The translations under genes and the position numbers were made by a program. A stretch of DNA of 58,338 nucleotides, from contig MSXM01000062.1 of the NCBI GenBank assembly GCA_002083565.1, positions 11,093-69,430 on the forward strand, in the 5' to 3' direction. This document shows positions 15,768 to 25,213 of the stretch, in pieces. The first letter of the stretch is position 1. Every line of letters begins with the position of its first letter. This DNA is from Nitrospira sp. ST-bin4. Lineage in GTDB: Bacteria; Nitrospirota; Nitrospiria; Nitrospirales; Nitrospiraceae. The notes under the pieces were generated by a model. That model did no database searches. It saw nothing but the letters and a program-made list of their open reading frames with translations, and was not told where the DNA came from.

Positions 15768-16313
15768 TCAGTCTTCCTGATCCAGTGCGCGCAGCAATTT
15801 TCGCAGGTCCCAGAACGAGAGAATGGGTCTGTTCACTTCAGGGTGGTCCAAGTCGATCTGAATATTATAGAGCGGCAGCGCCAGATTCTTGATCTGAGTC
15901 ACCTGATACCAGCAATCGTACTTATGTCCCCAGCGGTCGAGATAGCGGAGACGTAGATAGCCATTGCTGACTGGTTGTGTCCGAATCGGCGCCTCGGGGC
16001 CCAGCACGATCGACGCTCGTTGTTTCTGGATGCGCGCCCCGCGCGGGTAGACTTTCTTGACCGCAAAGTTTCCATCCCATCCCCCCATATGTAATAGGCA
16101 ATCGTGCGCCACCCCGCCACCAACGTTTTCGAATTCGGGAAATAGCGTGAGCACGTTTCCGGAATTCATCGCCGACAAATTGGTAATTTTCACATCCGGT
16201 TGAAGCGCGCGGAATTCCTTCCTGGTTCGCGCCACGAGCGCATAGAGATAGAACGATACGACGCCTGCGATGACAGCGAACAGGCCCAAGCCGGTCCAGA
16301 ATAACCAGTCCAT
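15768..16313 (-). CDS. Single-pass membrane protein of unknown function
   Basis: A 181-residue product with one N-terminal transmembrane helix (residues 3-26) and a soluble domain. The soluble part has beta-rich features (GNVLTLFPEFENVGGGVAHD, VSNGYLRLRYLDRWGHKYD) reminiscent of an Ig-like fold, and then a conserved-looking C-terminal tail. The ribosome-binding site is weak. No enzyme motif is seen. It lies downstream of the NDH-2 gene on the same strand but separated by about 150 bases, so cotranscription is uncertain. Confidence 0.65.
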   Translation of the reverse strand: MDWLFWTGLGLFAVIAGVVSFYLYALVARTRKEFRALQPDVKITNLSAMNSGNVLTLFPEFENVGGGVAHDCLLHMGGWDGNFAVKKVYPRGARIQKQRASIVLGPEAPIRTQPVSNGYLRLRYLDRWGHKYDCWYQVTQIKNLALPLYNIQIDLDHPEVNRPILSFWDLRKLLRALDQED

Positions 16314-16466
16314 AGTGCTCAGAAATCTGATGTTCCGTCCATGGTTGAAACGGAGGCAGGCTACGTTGTGGAGGGCGTCGTGTCAACCAGGTGCGGCCGG
16401 AAGGGCGTACTCGTACGCTGTGCAGGTGAGTCGATGTGCCGCAAACGGGTTGCTACACGTCTTGCG

Positions 16467-17786
16467 TCACGCCGCGCGCCGTGAATCAATGCGGTCCGTC
16501 GTCGCGCTCTCGTGTGCAGGGATTGTGGAGCTGCTCTTGCCGCGGCAAGCCGGTTGCTCAAACAGCAGCCTGGCTCCCGGTTTGAAGGTGAGGTAATACC
16601 ATGTCCATTCCGACATCACGCGGATCCGGTTTCTGAGACCGATCAGGAAAAACACATGAACGATGCACCAGAGCATCCAGGCCAGCAAGCCTGATACATG
16701 GATCGGGCCGATTTGGGCCACGGCCCGGGCGCGGCCGATCGTAGCCAGCATGCCGCGATCGTTATAGGCAAACGGGGCGCGTTGATCCGGCAACAGTTGC
16801 TGATTGATCAACTGGGCAACATACTGGCCTTCTCCCATGGCCACGGGAGCAATTCCCGGCAAGGGTTTGCCGTCGGGATCCAGGCAATGTGCGGCATCAC
16901 CGATGACAAAAATCCAGGGTTCATCCGGGATCGACAAATCGGCGTGAACGTTAACTCGACCGCATGAATCTTGGGCAACCTTTAGCGTGTTCAGGAGTGG
17001 CGAGGCTTTGTTGCCTGCCGCCCAAATCACATTGGTTGACGGGACCCATTCGCTTCCGACCATGACTCCGTCCGGGCGAACTGCACTCACTGGGTTGTTC
17101 AGTTTAACCGTGACGCCCATATGAGCGAGAGCGTCGGCAGCCTTTGCGGATAGTTTGGGATCGAACCCCGGAAGAATACGTGGACCGGCTTCCACGAGGA
17201 CGATTGAGAGATCTTCCAGGCGCAAATGAGGATAATCCGGCCCCATAGCCCTTCTTCCGATCTCAAGGAGCGAGCCGGCTAATTCGACTCCTGTTGGACC
17301 TCCTCCGACGATCACAAAAGTCAGACGGTCTTGCGCGCCGGTTTCGGCCCTCTGCCGTTCCGCCTCCTCGAAAGCGAGCAACATCCGCTCGCGCAGATGG
17401 ACGGCATCGGCCATGGTCTTGAGTCCAGGGGCCAACGCCTCCCACTCATCATGCCCGAAATAGGCGTGACGCGATCCTGGAGCGACAATCAAAGCATCAA
17501 AGGCAATCGGGGCGCTGTCTCGGAGACGGACCACCCGAGCAGTCCGATCAATCGACAGCACGTCATCCATTACCACGCGAACGTGGGGTTGTGAACGGAA
17601 GAGTGTGCGCAACGGCCAGGCGATGTCGCTCGGAGACAACGCGGCGGTGGCGACTTGGTAGAGCAACGGTTGAAACACATGGTGATTCGTGCGGTCGATC
17701 AGGACGACCTCGACGTCGCGCAAGAAACGCGCAGCCGTCATGCCTCCGAATCCGCCCCCGATAATAACGACGCGTTTCTGAGTCAT
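16467..17786 (-). CDS. Type II NADH dehydrogenase-like FAD oxidoreductase
   Basis: A 439-residue flavoprotein. It has an N-terminal FAD-binding GGGFGGMTAA (residues 9-18), HVFQPLLYQVATAALSP typical of NDH-2, a second dinucleotide-binding motif VGGGPTGVELAG near residue 160, and IFVIGDAAH near 293. The C-terminal 60 residues contain a hydrophobic amphipathic segment (LLAWMLWCIVHVFFLIGL) that would dock the enzyme to the inner membrane. Known family members oxidise NADH and reduce quinone without proton pumping. Length and motifs indicate a complete protein. Divergent from the membrane protein at 18171. Confidence 0.9.
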   Translation of the reverse strand: MTQKRVVIIGGGFGGMTAARFLRDVEVVLIDRTNHHVFQPLLYQVATAALSPSDIAWPLRTLFRSQPHVRVVMDDVLSIDRTARVVRLRDSAPIAFDALIVAPGSRHAYFGHDEWEALAPGLKTMADAVHLRERMLLAFEEAERQRAETGAQDRLTFVIVGGGPTGVELAGSLLEIGRRAMGPDYPHLRLEDLSIVLVEAGPRILPGFDPKLSAKAADALAHMGVTVKLNNPVSAVRPDGVMVGSEWVPSTNVIWAAGNKASPLLNTLKVAQDSCGRVNVHADLSIPDEPWIFVIGDAAHCLDPDGKPLPGIAPVAMGEGQYVAQLINQQLLPDQRAPFAYNDRGMLATIGRARAVAQIGPIHVSGLLAWMLWCIVHVFFLIGLRNRIRVMSEWTWYYLTFKPGARLLFEQPACRGKSSSTIPAHESATTDRIDSRRAA

Positions 17787-18170
17787 TGGGTGAAATAAGC
17801 TGGTGGCTCAATCAAGAATCTACAGGGCATACATAGGAATGCAATTCAGGCTATTGAGCGAAGAGAAAACTGTCACATGTTTCCTCAAAACCCGCCTAGG
17901 CGTCCTCTCTCTCTGTATCGGTAGGTCTCGTACATTCTTGAGCTCTGACAGTAACGTAAGTCTAACAGCTTTGATGGTGGCTTGGGTATTGCTGTATTTG
18001 TCCGAACCACTGAGCCGGTCACTATCCAATACAAGCAATGCGGGGCGGCAGGTCTCCTCTGTGTGCCGCGATTCCACGACCTGCCGGTCTTTTCTCCTTT
18101 CCTACAGCCAAATTATGTGAGACGCACTGCTCATTCATGTAATAATGTATCACTGCAGCGGGACTATCTC
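17787..18170. other. Divergent intergenic region, no gene recognised
   Basis: Nearly 390 bases between the NDH-2 gene and the membrane protein gene. Open frames in it lack ribosome-binding sites and sensible composition. No repeat or terminator identified. Confidence 0.4.
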
Positions 18171-18743
18171 ATGGCAAAGAGACAACCATCCGCCTCTCGA
18201 GTTCTTATCACGGACACCTCCAAGGATCTGCGCATCGTCATTCCATGTGGCCGGAGCTTGTTTGTCATTTGTTTTGTGGGGTTTTGGATCTGCTGCTGGG
18301 CGGTGGCCGAAGTCATGGTCCCCGCCCAGTTTCTTCACAGCGATGAACCGTCAGAGGGTCGGTCATTGATGTTGGCATGGCTTGCGGTGTGGACGGTCGG
18401 CGGGGTGATGGCCATCTACGCCTGGTTATGGCAGGTGATGGGGAAGGAGATTGTCACGGTGCGGGGACACACATTCACAACTCGCCGCGATATTGGAGGA
18501 TTCGGTTTTGACAAAGAATACAATCTCGTACAGATCTGTAATCTGCGCGCTGAGCCAGTCAGATTCAGTCCGCTGAATGTTTCGGCGGCACTGCAATTAT
18601 GGGGAATCGGTGGCGGGGTGATTGCCTTTGACTATGGAGCTAGAACCTATCGATTGGGGGCAGGCTTAGACGAAACAGAAGCCAACCAAGCCGTGACGGC
18701 CATCAAGAAACGTTACCGCATCCCAGAAAGCAAGACGACCTAA
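18171..18743 (+). CDS. Two-helix membrane protein with PH-like cytoplasmic domain
   Basis: A 190-residue protein starting MAKRQPSASRVLITD. There are two transmembrane helices (about residues 28-50 and 65-88) followed by a soluble beta-rich region (EIVTVRGHTFTTRRDIGGFG, VQICNLRAEPV, GVIAFDYGARTYRLGAGLDE) that resembles bacterial PH-like or photosystem-assembly-like domains. The last 25 residues form a helix. The true start is chosen at 18171; the frame upstream is open but lacks protein-like composition. No function can be assigned. Confidence 0.65.
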   Translation: MAKRQPSASRVLITDTSKDLRIVIPCGRSLFVICFVGFWICCWAVAEVMVPAQFLHSDEPSEGRSLMLAWLAVWTVGGVMAIYAWLWQVMGKEIVTVRGHTFTTRRDIGGFGFDKEYNLVQICNLRAEPVRFSPLNVSAALQLWGIGGGVIAFDYGARTYRLGAGLDETEANQAVTAIKKRYRIPESKTT

Positions 18744-19023
18744 TCCAGTTCACCTCGCCGGAGCAGAGAGAATCTGCGCCCTTGATTGTCAGGGGGATAA
18801 GATTCAATTTCTCGAACGGGGTGGCTGCTGATGAATGTAGTAACGCAGGTTGAAGAGTCCGCGTGCCAGAGCCGATCATTCAAGTAAGCCTCGCGGTGTG
18901 AAGCTGGTTGGTTCGAGTCCTACGGCACATCATTGCTAATGGTCTGACTGGCTGCAACCTCTGAGGTAGGTGTGGTCTCAATTGACCAGTTTGTCGGGGA
19001 GAGTCACGCGAGCATCCGCCTCC

Positions 19024-19050
19024 TGTAAGACAACATCCTCCCTCTCGACA
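19024..19050 (+). promoter_or_regulatory. ECF-type promoter, site C (GMC operon)
   Basis: TGTAAGAC, 14 bases, then CGACA. The GMC oxidoreductase ATG is only 7 bases after the CGACA element, so a start of transcription at the usual distance would fall at or next to the ATG and give a leaderless message. No Shine-Dalgarno sequence precedes the gene, which agrees. Confidence 0.65.
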
Positions 19051-19057
19051 TAGATCC

Positions 19058-20599
19058 ATGCCAGCCCACTACGATGTCATCATTATCGGCACCGGCCCAG
19101 GGGGAGGGACGCTGGCCTATGCGCTCGCCCCGTCGGGGAAGAAGGTCCTCCTATTGGAGCGAGGCGGCTATCTGCCACGTGAGAAGGACAACTGGAATTC
19201 TAAGGCGGTCTTTATCGAGAGTCGCTATAAAGCCAAGGAAACGTGGAAGGATACCCACGGCACCACGTTTCACCCCGGTATCCACTACAACGTGGGTGGC
19301 AATTCCAAAGTCTATGGCGCGGCGCTGCTGCGGATGCGCGCGCAGGACTTTGGTGAAGTAAAACATCACGGCGGCATTTCGCCGGAATGGCCGATTGCCT
19401 ACGACGACCTCGAGCCCTATTACAGCCAGGCTGAGCACCTCTACCACGTGCACGGCAATCGGGGTGAAGATCCAACGGAACCGAAAGCCAGCGCACCGTA
19501 CAAGTATCCGGCCCTCTCACACGAGCCTCGCATTCAGGAACTGCACGATGACTGGCAGAAGTGCGGATACAGGCCCTTTCATCTGCCGGTCGGCGTCATG
19601 CTGAACGAGCAGCAACCGGAAAAAGGCGCCTGTATTCGCTGCAACACCTGCGATCGCTTTCCCTGTTTGCTGAATGCCAAGGCTGATTCGCAAGTGGTCT
19701 GTGTGGACCCGGCATTGCAGTACCCAAATGTCACGATGTTGACCAACGCACTGGTTACCAGATTGGAGACGAATGTTTCAGGGCGAGAAGTCACAGGCGT
19801 GGTCGTGAAGCGCAACGGGCACACGGAAACGTATCAGGCTGATATCGTCGTGGTCTCGTGCGGGGCGATCAATTCAGCAGCGTTGCTGCTTAAGTCCGCG
19901 AACGACAGACACCCAAACGGCCTGGCGAACTCCTCCAATATGGTAGGCCGGCATTACATGTGCCACAACAATTCGGCCATGCTCGCGATCTCCAAGCGGC
20001 CGAACCCAACCGTTTTCCAAAAGACGATCGGCCTGAATGATTTCTACTTTTCCTCGGCTGACTGGGACTATCCGATGGGCCACATCTCGATGATTGGCAA
20101 GCAGGACTTCGAAATGCTCAAGCTCGGCGCACCTCCATTTGCGCCGGGATTGGCGCTCGATGTGGTGGCGAAACATTCACTCGATTTTTGGATGACATCG
20201 GAAGATCTGCCCGATCCGAACAACCGGGTACACGTCGATAAGGACGGAGACATTACGCTGGCCTATACCGAGAATAATCTGGAAGCGCATCAGCGACTGG
20301 CGGCCAAGCTCAAGAGCATGCTCAATTATCTGGGCTGTGAAGGCCATTTGCTGCCGACGCACCTCTATTTCGGGAAGAAAATTCCCATCGCGGGGACCGC
20401 GCACCAATGTGGCACCGTCCGCTTTGGTCGTGACCCCAGGACCAGCGTGTTGGACGTGCATTGCAAGGCCCATGATCTGGACAATCTGTACGTCGTCGAT
20501 GCCAGCTTCTTTGTCTCCAGCTCGGCTGTGAATCCTTCCCTGACGATCATCGCCAACGCCTTACGAGTGGGAGACCATCTCCTCTCAAGGCTTGCGTGA
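19058..20599 (+). CDS. GMC-type FAD-dependent oxidoreductase
   Basis: A 513-residue flavoprotein with FAD-binding GTGPGGGTLAYAL at residues 11-23, a second FAD contact motif HYNVGGNSKVYGAALLR near 85-101, and the C-terminal GMC signature DNLYVVDASFFVSSSAVNPS near 480 including the catalytic-region His-Asn area. An internal Cys cluster CIRCNTCDRFPC (around 195-206) could bind metal. The family oxidises alcohols, sugars or gluconate-type substrates. No signal peptide is seen. It heads an operon with a VOC protein and a VTT membrane protein, both overlapping end to end, and has its own ECF-type promoter. Confidence 0.88.
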   Translation: MPAHYDVIIIGTGPGGGTLAYALAPSGKKVLLLERGGYLPREKDNWNSKAVFIESRYKAKETWKDTHGTTFHPGIHYNVGGNSKVYGAALLRMRAQDFGEVKHHGGISPEWPIAYDDLEPYYSQAEHLYHVHGNRGEDPTEPKASAPYKYPALSHEPRIQELHDDWQKCGYRPFHLPVGVMLNEQQPEKGACIRCNTCDRFPCLLNAKADSQVVCVDPALQYPNVTMLTNALVTRLETNVSGREVTGVVVKRNGHTETYQADIVVVSCGAINSAALLLKSANDRHPNGLANSSNMVGRHYMCHNNSAMLAISKRPNPTVFQKTIGLNDFYFSSADWDYPMGHISMIGKQDFEMLKLGAPPFAPGLALDVVAKHSLDFWMTSEDLPDPNNRVHVDKDGDITLAYTENNLEAHQRLAAKLKSMLNYLGCEGHLLPTHLYFGKKIPIAGTAHQCGTVRFGRDPRTSVLDVHCKAHDLDNLYVVDASFFVSSSAVNPSLTIIANALRVGDHLLSRLA

Positions 20600-21648
20600 T
20601 GGAAAGCCTGATGACCACACCTCTCAAAGCACGGTGGATTCAGGCCGTTGTCCTGTTCTCAGCACTCAGCATGCACTACTCAGCTCTAGGAGCGGCAGAA
20701 CCACCTGTTGCTGTCCAATCCATCGCCTCAGTCGGTTTCACCGTATCCGACATGGAGCGGTCAGTGACCTTCTACCGAGAGGTGCTGACATTCAAGCCGG
20801 TGAGCGATGTCGAGGTCGATGGGCCGGAATACGATCAACTGTACGGATGTTTCGGCGTAAGGGCGCGTGTTGTCCGAATGCGACTCGGCGAGCAGCAGAT
20901 CGAACTCACGCAGTTTATCTCGCCTCCGGATCTGCGGCCCATCCCAGTCCCTTCCTCTAGTCACGATCTTTGGTTGCAGCACTTCGCCATCGTCGTACGC
21001 GATATGGATGCAGTCTGGGCACAACTGCGGAAACACCATGTTCGCCAGATCTCTCCGAGACCTCAGACGATTCCCCTGTCCAACCAGGTGGCCGCCGGCA
21101 TTAAGGCGATCAAGTTTCGCGATCCTGACGGGCATAACCTCGAACTACTCTGGTTCCCGGTAGGCAAGGGGAATCCTGTCTGGAAGAGGGGAGGGGCAGA
21201 CCTGTTCCTGGGGATCGACCACACGGCCGTGACGGTACGAAGCACCGAGAACAGCCTCAAGTTCTATCGCGATCTGCTCGGTCTTACGGTCGCAGACGGG
21301 ACGTTGAATATGGGCGCGGAACAGGAACATCTCGACAGTTTGCCTGGCGCACGCGTGCGTGTGACTGCTCTGACATCGACCATAGGCCCACTCGGTGTGG
21401 AGTTCTTGGAGTATGAGCGACCAACGGCAGGTCGGCCCTTTCCAGCTGATTCCCATCCGACTGATCTCTGGCATTGGCAAACGACGATGATTGTGCCGGA
21501 TGTGGAGATAGCTGCTGCCCAGGTGCATGGGATGGCACCAATGATTTCCGCCGGTGTTGTCACGTTACCGGACAAGAGTTTGGGATTCACAAAGGGAATG
21601 GTTATCCGCGATCCTGATGGGCATGCGATTCAACTTGTGTCACCATGA
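20599..21648 (+). CDS. Secreted two-domain VOC (glyoxalase-like) protein
   Basis: A 349-residue product with a Sec signal peptide (cleavage near SALGAAEPP). Two vicinal-oxygen-chelate domains follow: one from about residue 35 (VGFTVSDMERSVTFYREVL) and another from about 208 (DHTAVTVRSTENSLKFYRDLL). Both end in the family pattern RDPDGH-x-LEL or RDPDGHAIQLV. VOC enzymes use a divalent metal for glyoxalase, dioxygenase or resistance reactions; periplasmic location is unusual. The ATG overlaps the GMC stop codon by one base (TGATG). A GTG three bases earlier is also possible. Confidence 0.82.
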   Translation: MESLMTTPLKARWIQAVVLFSALSMHYSALGAAEPPVAVQSIASVGFTVSDMERSVTFYREVLTFKPVSDVEVDGPEYDQLYGCFGVRARVVRMRLGEQQIELTQFISPPDLRPIPVPSSSHDLWLQHFAIVVRDMDAVWAQLRKHHVRQISPRPQTIPLSNQVAAGIKAIKFRDPDGHNLELLWFPVGKGNPVWKRGGADLFLGIDHTAVTVRSTENSLKFYRDLLGLTVADGTLNMGAEQEHLDSLPGARVRVTALTSTIGPLGVEFLEYERPTAGRPFPADSHPTDLWHWQTTMIVPDVEIAAAQVHGMAPMISAGVVTLPDKSLGFTKGMVIRDPDGHAIQLVSP

Positions 21649-22436
21649 CCGCGGCCACGATCACGGCCATCGGGGCCCCACGCAGTATGACGACTTGGAT
21701 CAAACTCGGGCTGGCCGCGGTCGTGATCGGTACCCTCTGCTGGGGGCTGTCTTCGGTCGATTACGAGCGGTATCTCTCCCCGACTGTGCTGATTGACTGG
21801 CTGCGCGATGCCGGGCCACTGGCTCCGCTGTTGTTGATCGGCAGCATGGTCTGTGCCGTCGTCATTCCTCCGATCCCGAGTGTGCCGCTGGATCTTGCCG
21901 CAGGGGCGGTCTTTGGCCCGTTCTATGGTGCCCTCTATGCGGTGATTGGAGCGGAGATTGGAGCCATCGGCTGTTTTCTGCTCGAACGCGTGTTGGGTCG
22001 TGATGCCCTTTCCAAACTGCTCAAGGTTGAAACAGTTTTCTGCCAAAGGTGCACGGATCACCAATTGATGGGATTAGTGTTTTTTGCAAGGCTGCTCCCA
22101 ATCTTTTCGTTTGATGTCGTGAGTTATGGAGCAGGGCTGACGAAAATCTCCCTGAAGACTTTTGCCCTGGCCGCGCTATTCGGCATGGCTCCGCCCACTT
22201 TTGCCTTCACATATTTGGGGAGTAGCGTTATCAGCGTCCAGTGGCCGTTGATTCTCGCAGGGATGATAATGGTTACTTTCTTCCTCGCGGCACCAAAGAT
22301 CCTCATGAATTATCGAGAGAGCCGTGTGGCACGGCTCCTTCTTGGACCGCCACCTCCTCTGAGTGAACTTCAACCGGCCAGCCGGTCCATACCGTCCTCC
22401 TGTGCGGGATGCGAAAACTCCGTTCCAGGCGCCTGA
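21645..22436 (+). CDS. VTT/TVP38-TMEM64 family membrane protein
   Basis: A 263-residue polytopic protein with about six membrane segments. The VTT (DedA-like) signature is visible in PLDLAAGAVFGPFYGALYAVIGAEIGA (a run within residues 85-112) and in the second half FFARLLPIFSFDVVSYGAGLT. Relatives act as lipid scramblases or in membrane homeostasis. The start overlaps the VOC gene by four bases (ATGA), so the three genes are a coupled operon. The C-terminal tail (last 35 residues) is cytoplasmic and Pro/Ser-rich with CAGC, possibly metal-binding. Confidence 0.82.
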   Translation: MTAATITAIGAPRSMTTWIKLGLAAVVIGTLCWGLSSVDYERYLSPTVLIDWLRDAGPLAPLLLIGSMVCAVVIPPIPSVPLDLAAGAVFGPFYGALYAVIGAEIGAIGCFLLERVLGRDALSKLLKVETVFCQRCTDHQLMGLVFFARLLPIFSFDVVSYGAGLTKISLKTFALAALFGMAPPTFAFTYLGSSVISVQWPLILAGMIMVTFFLAAPKILMNYRESRVARLLLGPPPPLSELQPASRSIPSSCAGCENSVPGA

Positions 22437-22554
22437 TCGTGAACGCTGACTTCGTGTCGGCCCCCAACCGTTCGCGTTGCCAGGGTTTCCTCTCCAGTGC
22501 TAGACTCTGACACTCGGAGTCCTTCCTCGGCTATTCCATTGTTGGGTGAAGAGG

Positions 22555-24963
22555 ATGCCCTCTCCTGAACAGCAACCCGGTCCCTTACCGGTGCCTGCGC
22601 TCGATGAGCGGGCAGAGACCGGGGCGATTCTCCGCCAGATTCTCGAAGGCTTGGAGGCGAGGGTCGGCGAGCAGTTTTTTTCGTCCCTGGTGCAACAGCT
22701 GGCCGCCGCTCTCGGTGTGGATTACGCCTATATCTCCGAACTTAACGAAGCGGGTGATCGGTTCCGCTCCAAAGCCGGTTGGGGCAAAGGACAGCCACTC
22801 CCGCCGTTTGACGTGCCGGCGCATGGCCCCTGTGAAACGGTGTTGACGCGACAATGCGTCCATCATTCCGATCAGCTTCGGGCGCTCTATCCGCAGATCC
22901 CGATCATTCAGGAGATAAAGGCTGAGAGCTATTGCGGAGTGCCGATCGTGGATTCCAGCGACCGGGTCGTCGGGCATCTGGCCATCATGGATTCCAAGCC
23001 CATGCCGGATCACGTTCGTGCCTTGTCGATCCTCGGCATTTGTGCCATGCGGGCATCGGCGGAGTTCGACCGGCTTCGGTATGAGCAGGCCTTGCGGAAA
23101 AGCGACCTTATGCTCCGCAAGATCGATGAAGGAACGGCGGCAGTCACTGGCTCGGCCTTCTTCCCATCTCTCGTCAAGAGTTTGGCCGAGGCGCTTCAGA
23201 CACGGTATGCCTTCGTCTCCAAGTTCGTGGAGGGGACTCGCACGCGCGTGCGGACATTGGCCTTTTGGAAAGGTGATGGCTTCCTCGATAGTTTCGAGTA
23301 TGACCTTCCTCACACGCCTTGTGAACGTGTCTTGTCCGGGGAGGTCTGCTTGTTTCCAGAAAAGGTGCAGGATCTCTTTCCGGACCACCGGGAAGATCTC
23401 GCGAAGCTGGGCGTCGAGAGCTACCTGGCGATTCCGGTGTTCGACCGATCCGGCACGGTGATGGGGCATCTGGCCGTGATGGATACGAAGCCCATGCGCG
23501 ACGATCCGCGCGTCTTGTCCGTCTTCAAGATCTTCGGGGTCCGGGTCGGCGCGGAATTGGAACGATTACAGATGGAATCTCAATTGAAAGTAAACGAGCA
23601 GCAGTTGCGCGATTTGTTCGACGAGGCGCCGATCGCCTATGTGAACGAGGGGCTCGATTCGAAATTCATCCGCGCGAACAAGGTCGCACTCAACACTCTT
23701 GGTCTGACGCTGGAGCAGGTGGAGGGGACGTATGGGAAGACCTTGATCCCCGATACCTCGGATGCACAACGGCGACTGAAAGAAGCGTTCGACTCAATCG
23801 GGAAGGGCATCGATACCAAAGGTGTGGTCCTGGAACTGCGCCGAAAAGACAACGGCAAGCCGCTGTGGATCCGATGGTGGTCGCGGCCTGATCCCGCCGG
23901 TGCCTATACCCGGACGATGTTCATCGACATCACCGAACAAGTGCTGATGGAGCAAGAGAAGGTCCGGCTGGAAGCGCAGGCCGTATATCTGCAGGAAGAA
24001 ATCAAGGGAACGCACAACTTCGAAGAACTGATCGGTTCATCTACCTCGCTCAAGAAGGTATTGAAGAATGTCGAACGAGTGGCTCCAACCGACTCCACGG
24101 TGCTGATTACCGGTGAAACCGGAACGGGGAAGGAACTGATCGCTCGGGCGATTCACAACTTGAGCCCGCGAAAGGGGAGGCCGTTGGTCAAGGTGAATTG
24201 TGCGGCCATTCCGGGCGGGTTGATTGAAAGCGAACTCTTTGGGCATGAGAAGGGCGCCTTCACCGGAGCACTGATGAAAAAGATTGGCCGGTTCGAGGTG
24301 GCGGACAAGGGCACGATCTTTCTGGACGAGATCGGTGAACTGCCGCTGGATTTGCAGTCAAAGCTCTTGCGTGTGCTGCAAGAAGGTGAATTCGAGCGTG
24401 TGGGGGGTACACAGACGTTCAAAGTGAATGTCCGTGTCATCGCCGCGACGAATCGGAATCTCGATCAACTCTCGAAGTCTGGTCAGTATCGGCCAGATCT
24501 GTATTACCGTCTGAACGTTTTTCCCGTTCATCTTCCTCCGTTGCGGGAGCGTGAGGGCGACATCCCGCTGCTGGCACAGTATTTCGTCCAGAAGTGTTCG
24601 GCCAACCTCGGCAAGAAGATCACCCGTATTCCCGAACGAATGCTCGGTGCGCTGCAACGCTACCAATGGCCTGGCAATATCCGGGAGCTGGAGCATGTCA
24701 TCGAGCGGGCGGTGATCTTGAGCGAAGGGCCTCAGTTGGAGCCGATCGAGTGGTTGACACCAGCCAGCGGCAAGCCTTCCGGCAGTGAGCAAGTTCTGAC
24801 ACTCGAAGAAATGGAACGGCAGCATATCGTCGATGTGCTGGAACAGACCAATTGGCGTGTCAGCGGCGAGAAGGGTGCCGCCAAGATCCTCGGTCTCAAT
24901 GCGACAACCCTCGAAGCCCGGATGAAGAAACTCGGCATTGAACGACAAAAACGTGAAGTGTGA
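22555..24963 (+). CDS. Sigma-54-dependent transcriptional activator (GAF-GAF-PAS-AAA-HTH)
   Basis: An 802-residue enhancer-binding protein with two homologous GAF domains (about 30-175 and 195-340, both with PCExVL and GHLA(I/V)MD motifs), a PAS domain (about 345-465), an AAA+ domain and a Fis-type HTH (about 745-800). The AAA+ part has Walker A GETGTGKE near residue 520, the sigma-54 contact loop GAFTGA near 567 and R-finger-type YYRLNVFP. There is no receiver and no membrane segment, so it senses a cytosolic ligand or redox state. It lies directly before a palindromic upstream-binding site and a sigma-54 promoter. ATG at 22555 preferred; GTG at 22546 possible. Confidence 0.9.
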   Translation: MPSPEQQPGPLPVPALDERAETGAILRQILEGLEARVGEQFFSSLVQQLAAALGVDYAYISELNEAGDRFRSKAGWGKGQPLPPFDVPAHGPCETVLTRQCVHHSDQLRALYPQIPIIQEIKAESYCGVPIVDSSDRVVGHLAIMDSKPMPDHVRALSILGICAMRASAEFDRLRYEQALRKSDLMLRKIDEGTAAVTGSAFFPSLVKSLAEALQTRYAFVSKFVEGTRTRVRTLAFWKGDGFLDSFEYDLPHTPCERVLSGEVCLFPEKVQDLFPDHREDLAKLGVESYLAIPVFDRSGTVMGHLAVMDTKPMRDDPRVLSVFKIFGVRVGAELERLQMESQLKVNEQQLRDLFDEAPIAYVNEGLDSKFIRANKVALNTLGLTLEQVEGTYGKTLIPDTSDAQRRLKEAFDSIGKGIDTKGVVLELRRKDNGKPLWIRWWSRPDPAGAYTRTMFIDITEQVLMEQEKVRLEAQAVYLQEEIKGTHNFEELIGSSTSLKKVLKNVERVAPTDSTVLITGETGTGKELIARAIHNLSPRKGRPLVKVNCAAIPGGLIESELFGHEKGAFTGALMKKIGRFEVADKGTIFLDEIGELPLDLQSKLLRVLQEGEFERVGGTQTFKVNVRVIAATNRNLDQLSKSGQYRPDLYYRLNVFPVHLPPLREREGDIPLLAQYFVQKCSANLGKKITRIPERMLGALQRYQWPGNIRELEHVIERAVILSEGPQLEPIEWLTPASGKPSGSEQVLTLEEMERQHIVDVLEQTNWRVSGEKGAAKILGLNATTLEARMKKLGIERQKREV

Positions 24964-25030
24964 AGCGTCGCTCGTGAATCGCGGCCATCGTAGATAGACC
25001 GCTCATTCCTTCAAGTGTTTTCTCTTTCCT

Positions 25031-25066
25031 GCCATAAGCGATGGGCCATCGGCCATTAGCTCTTAT
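25031..25066. repeat. Dispersed GCCAT-type repeat, copy 2
   Basis: GCCATAAGCGATGGGCCATC followed by GGCCATTAGCTCTTATC, closely resembling the unit at 15719. It separates the activator gene from the palindromic site. Confidence 0.5.
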
Positions 25067-25088
25067 CTTCTCGAAACTTCCCAACTAA

Positions 25089-25122
25089 TTGGGACGATCC
25101 CAAAATATTGGGACTTATCCCA
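25089..25122 (+). promoter_or_regulatory. Tandem palindromic upstream activator site
   Basis: TTGGGA-CGA-TCCCAA (25089-25103) and TGGGA-CTTA-TCCCA (25109-25122) form two adjacent palindromes with centres about 19.5 bases apart; the inner arms also form TCCCAA-AATA-TTGGGA. They lie about 92 bases upstream of the -24 element of a sigma-54 promoter, a normal distance for enhancer-binding proteins. The gene just upstream encodes such a protein, so it is the likely ligand. Confidence 0.7.
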
Positions 25123-25213
25123 TGCCTTGTCAGGCTGCCGCCTGTCTGATCTGGAATCCGCTTCATTTTCCACATCAACGACTTACACCGTTCTGATCAC
25201 ATGACTCTCGTGC

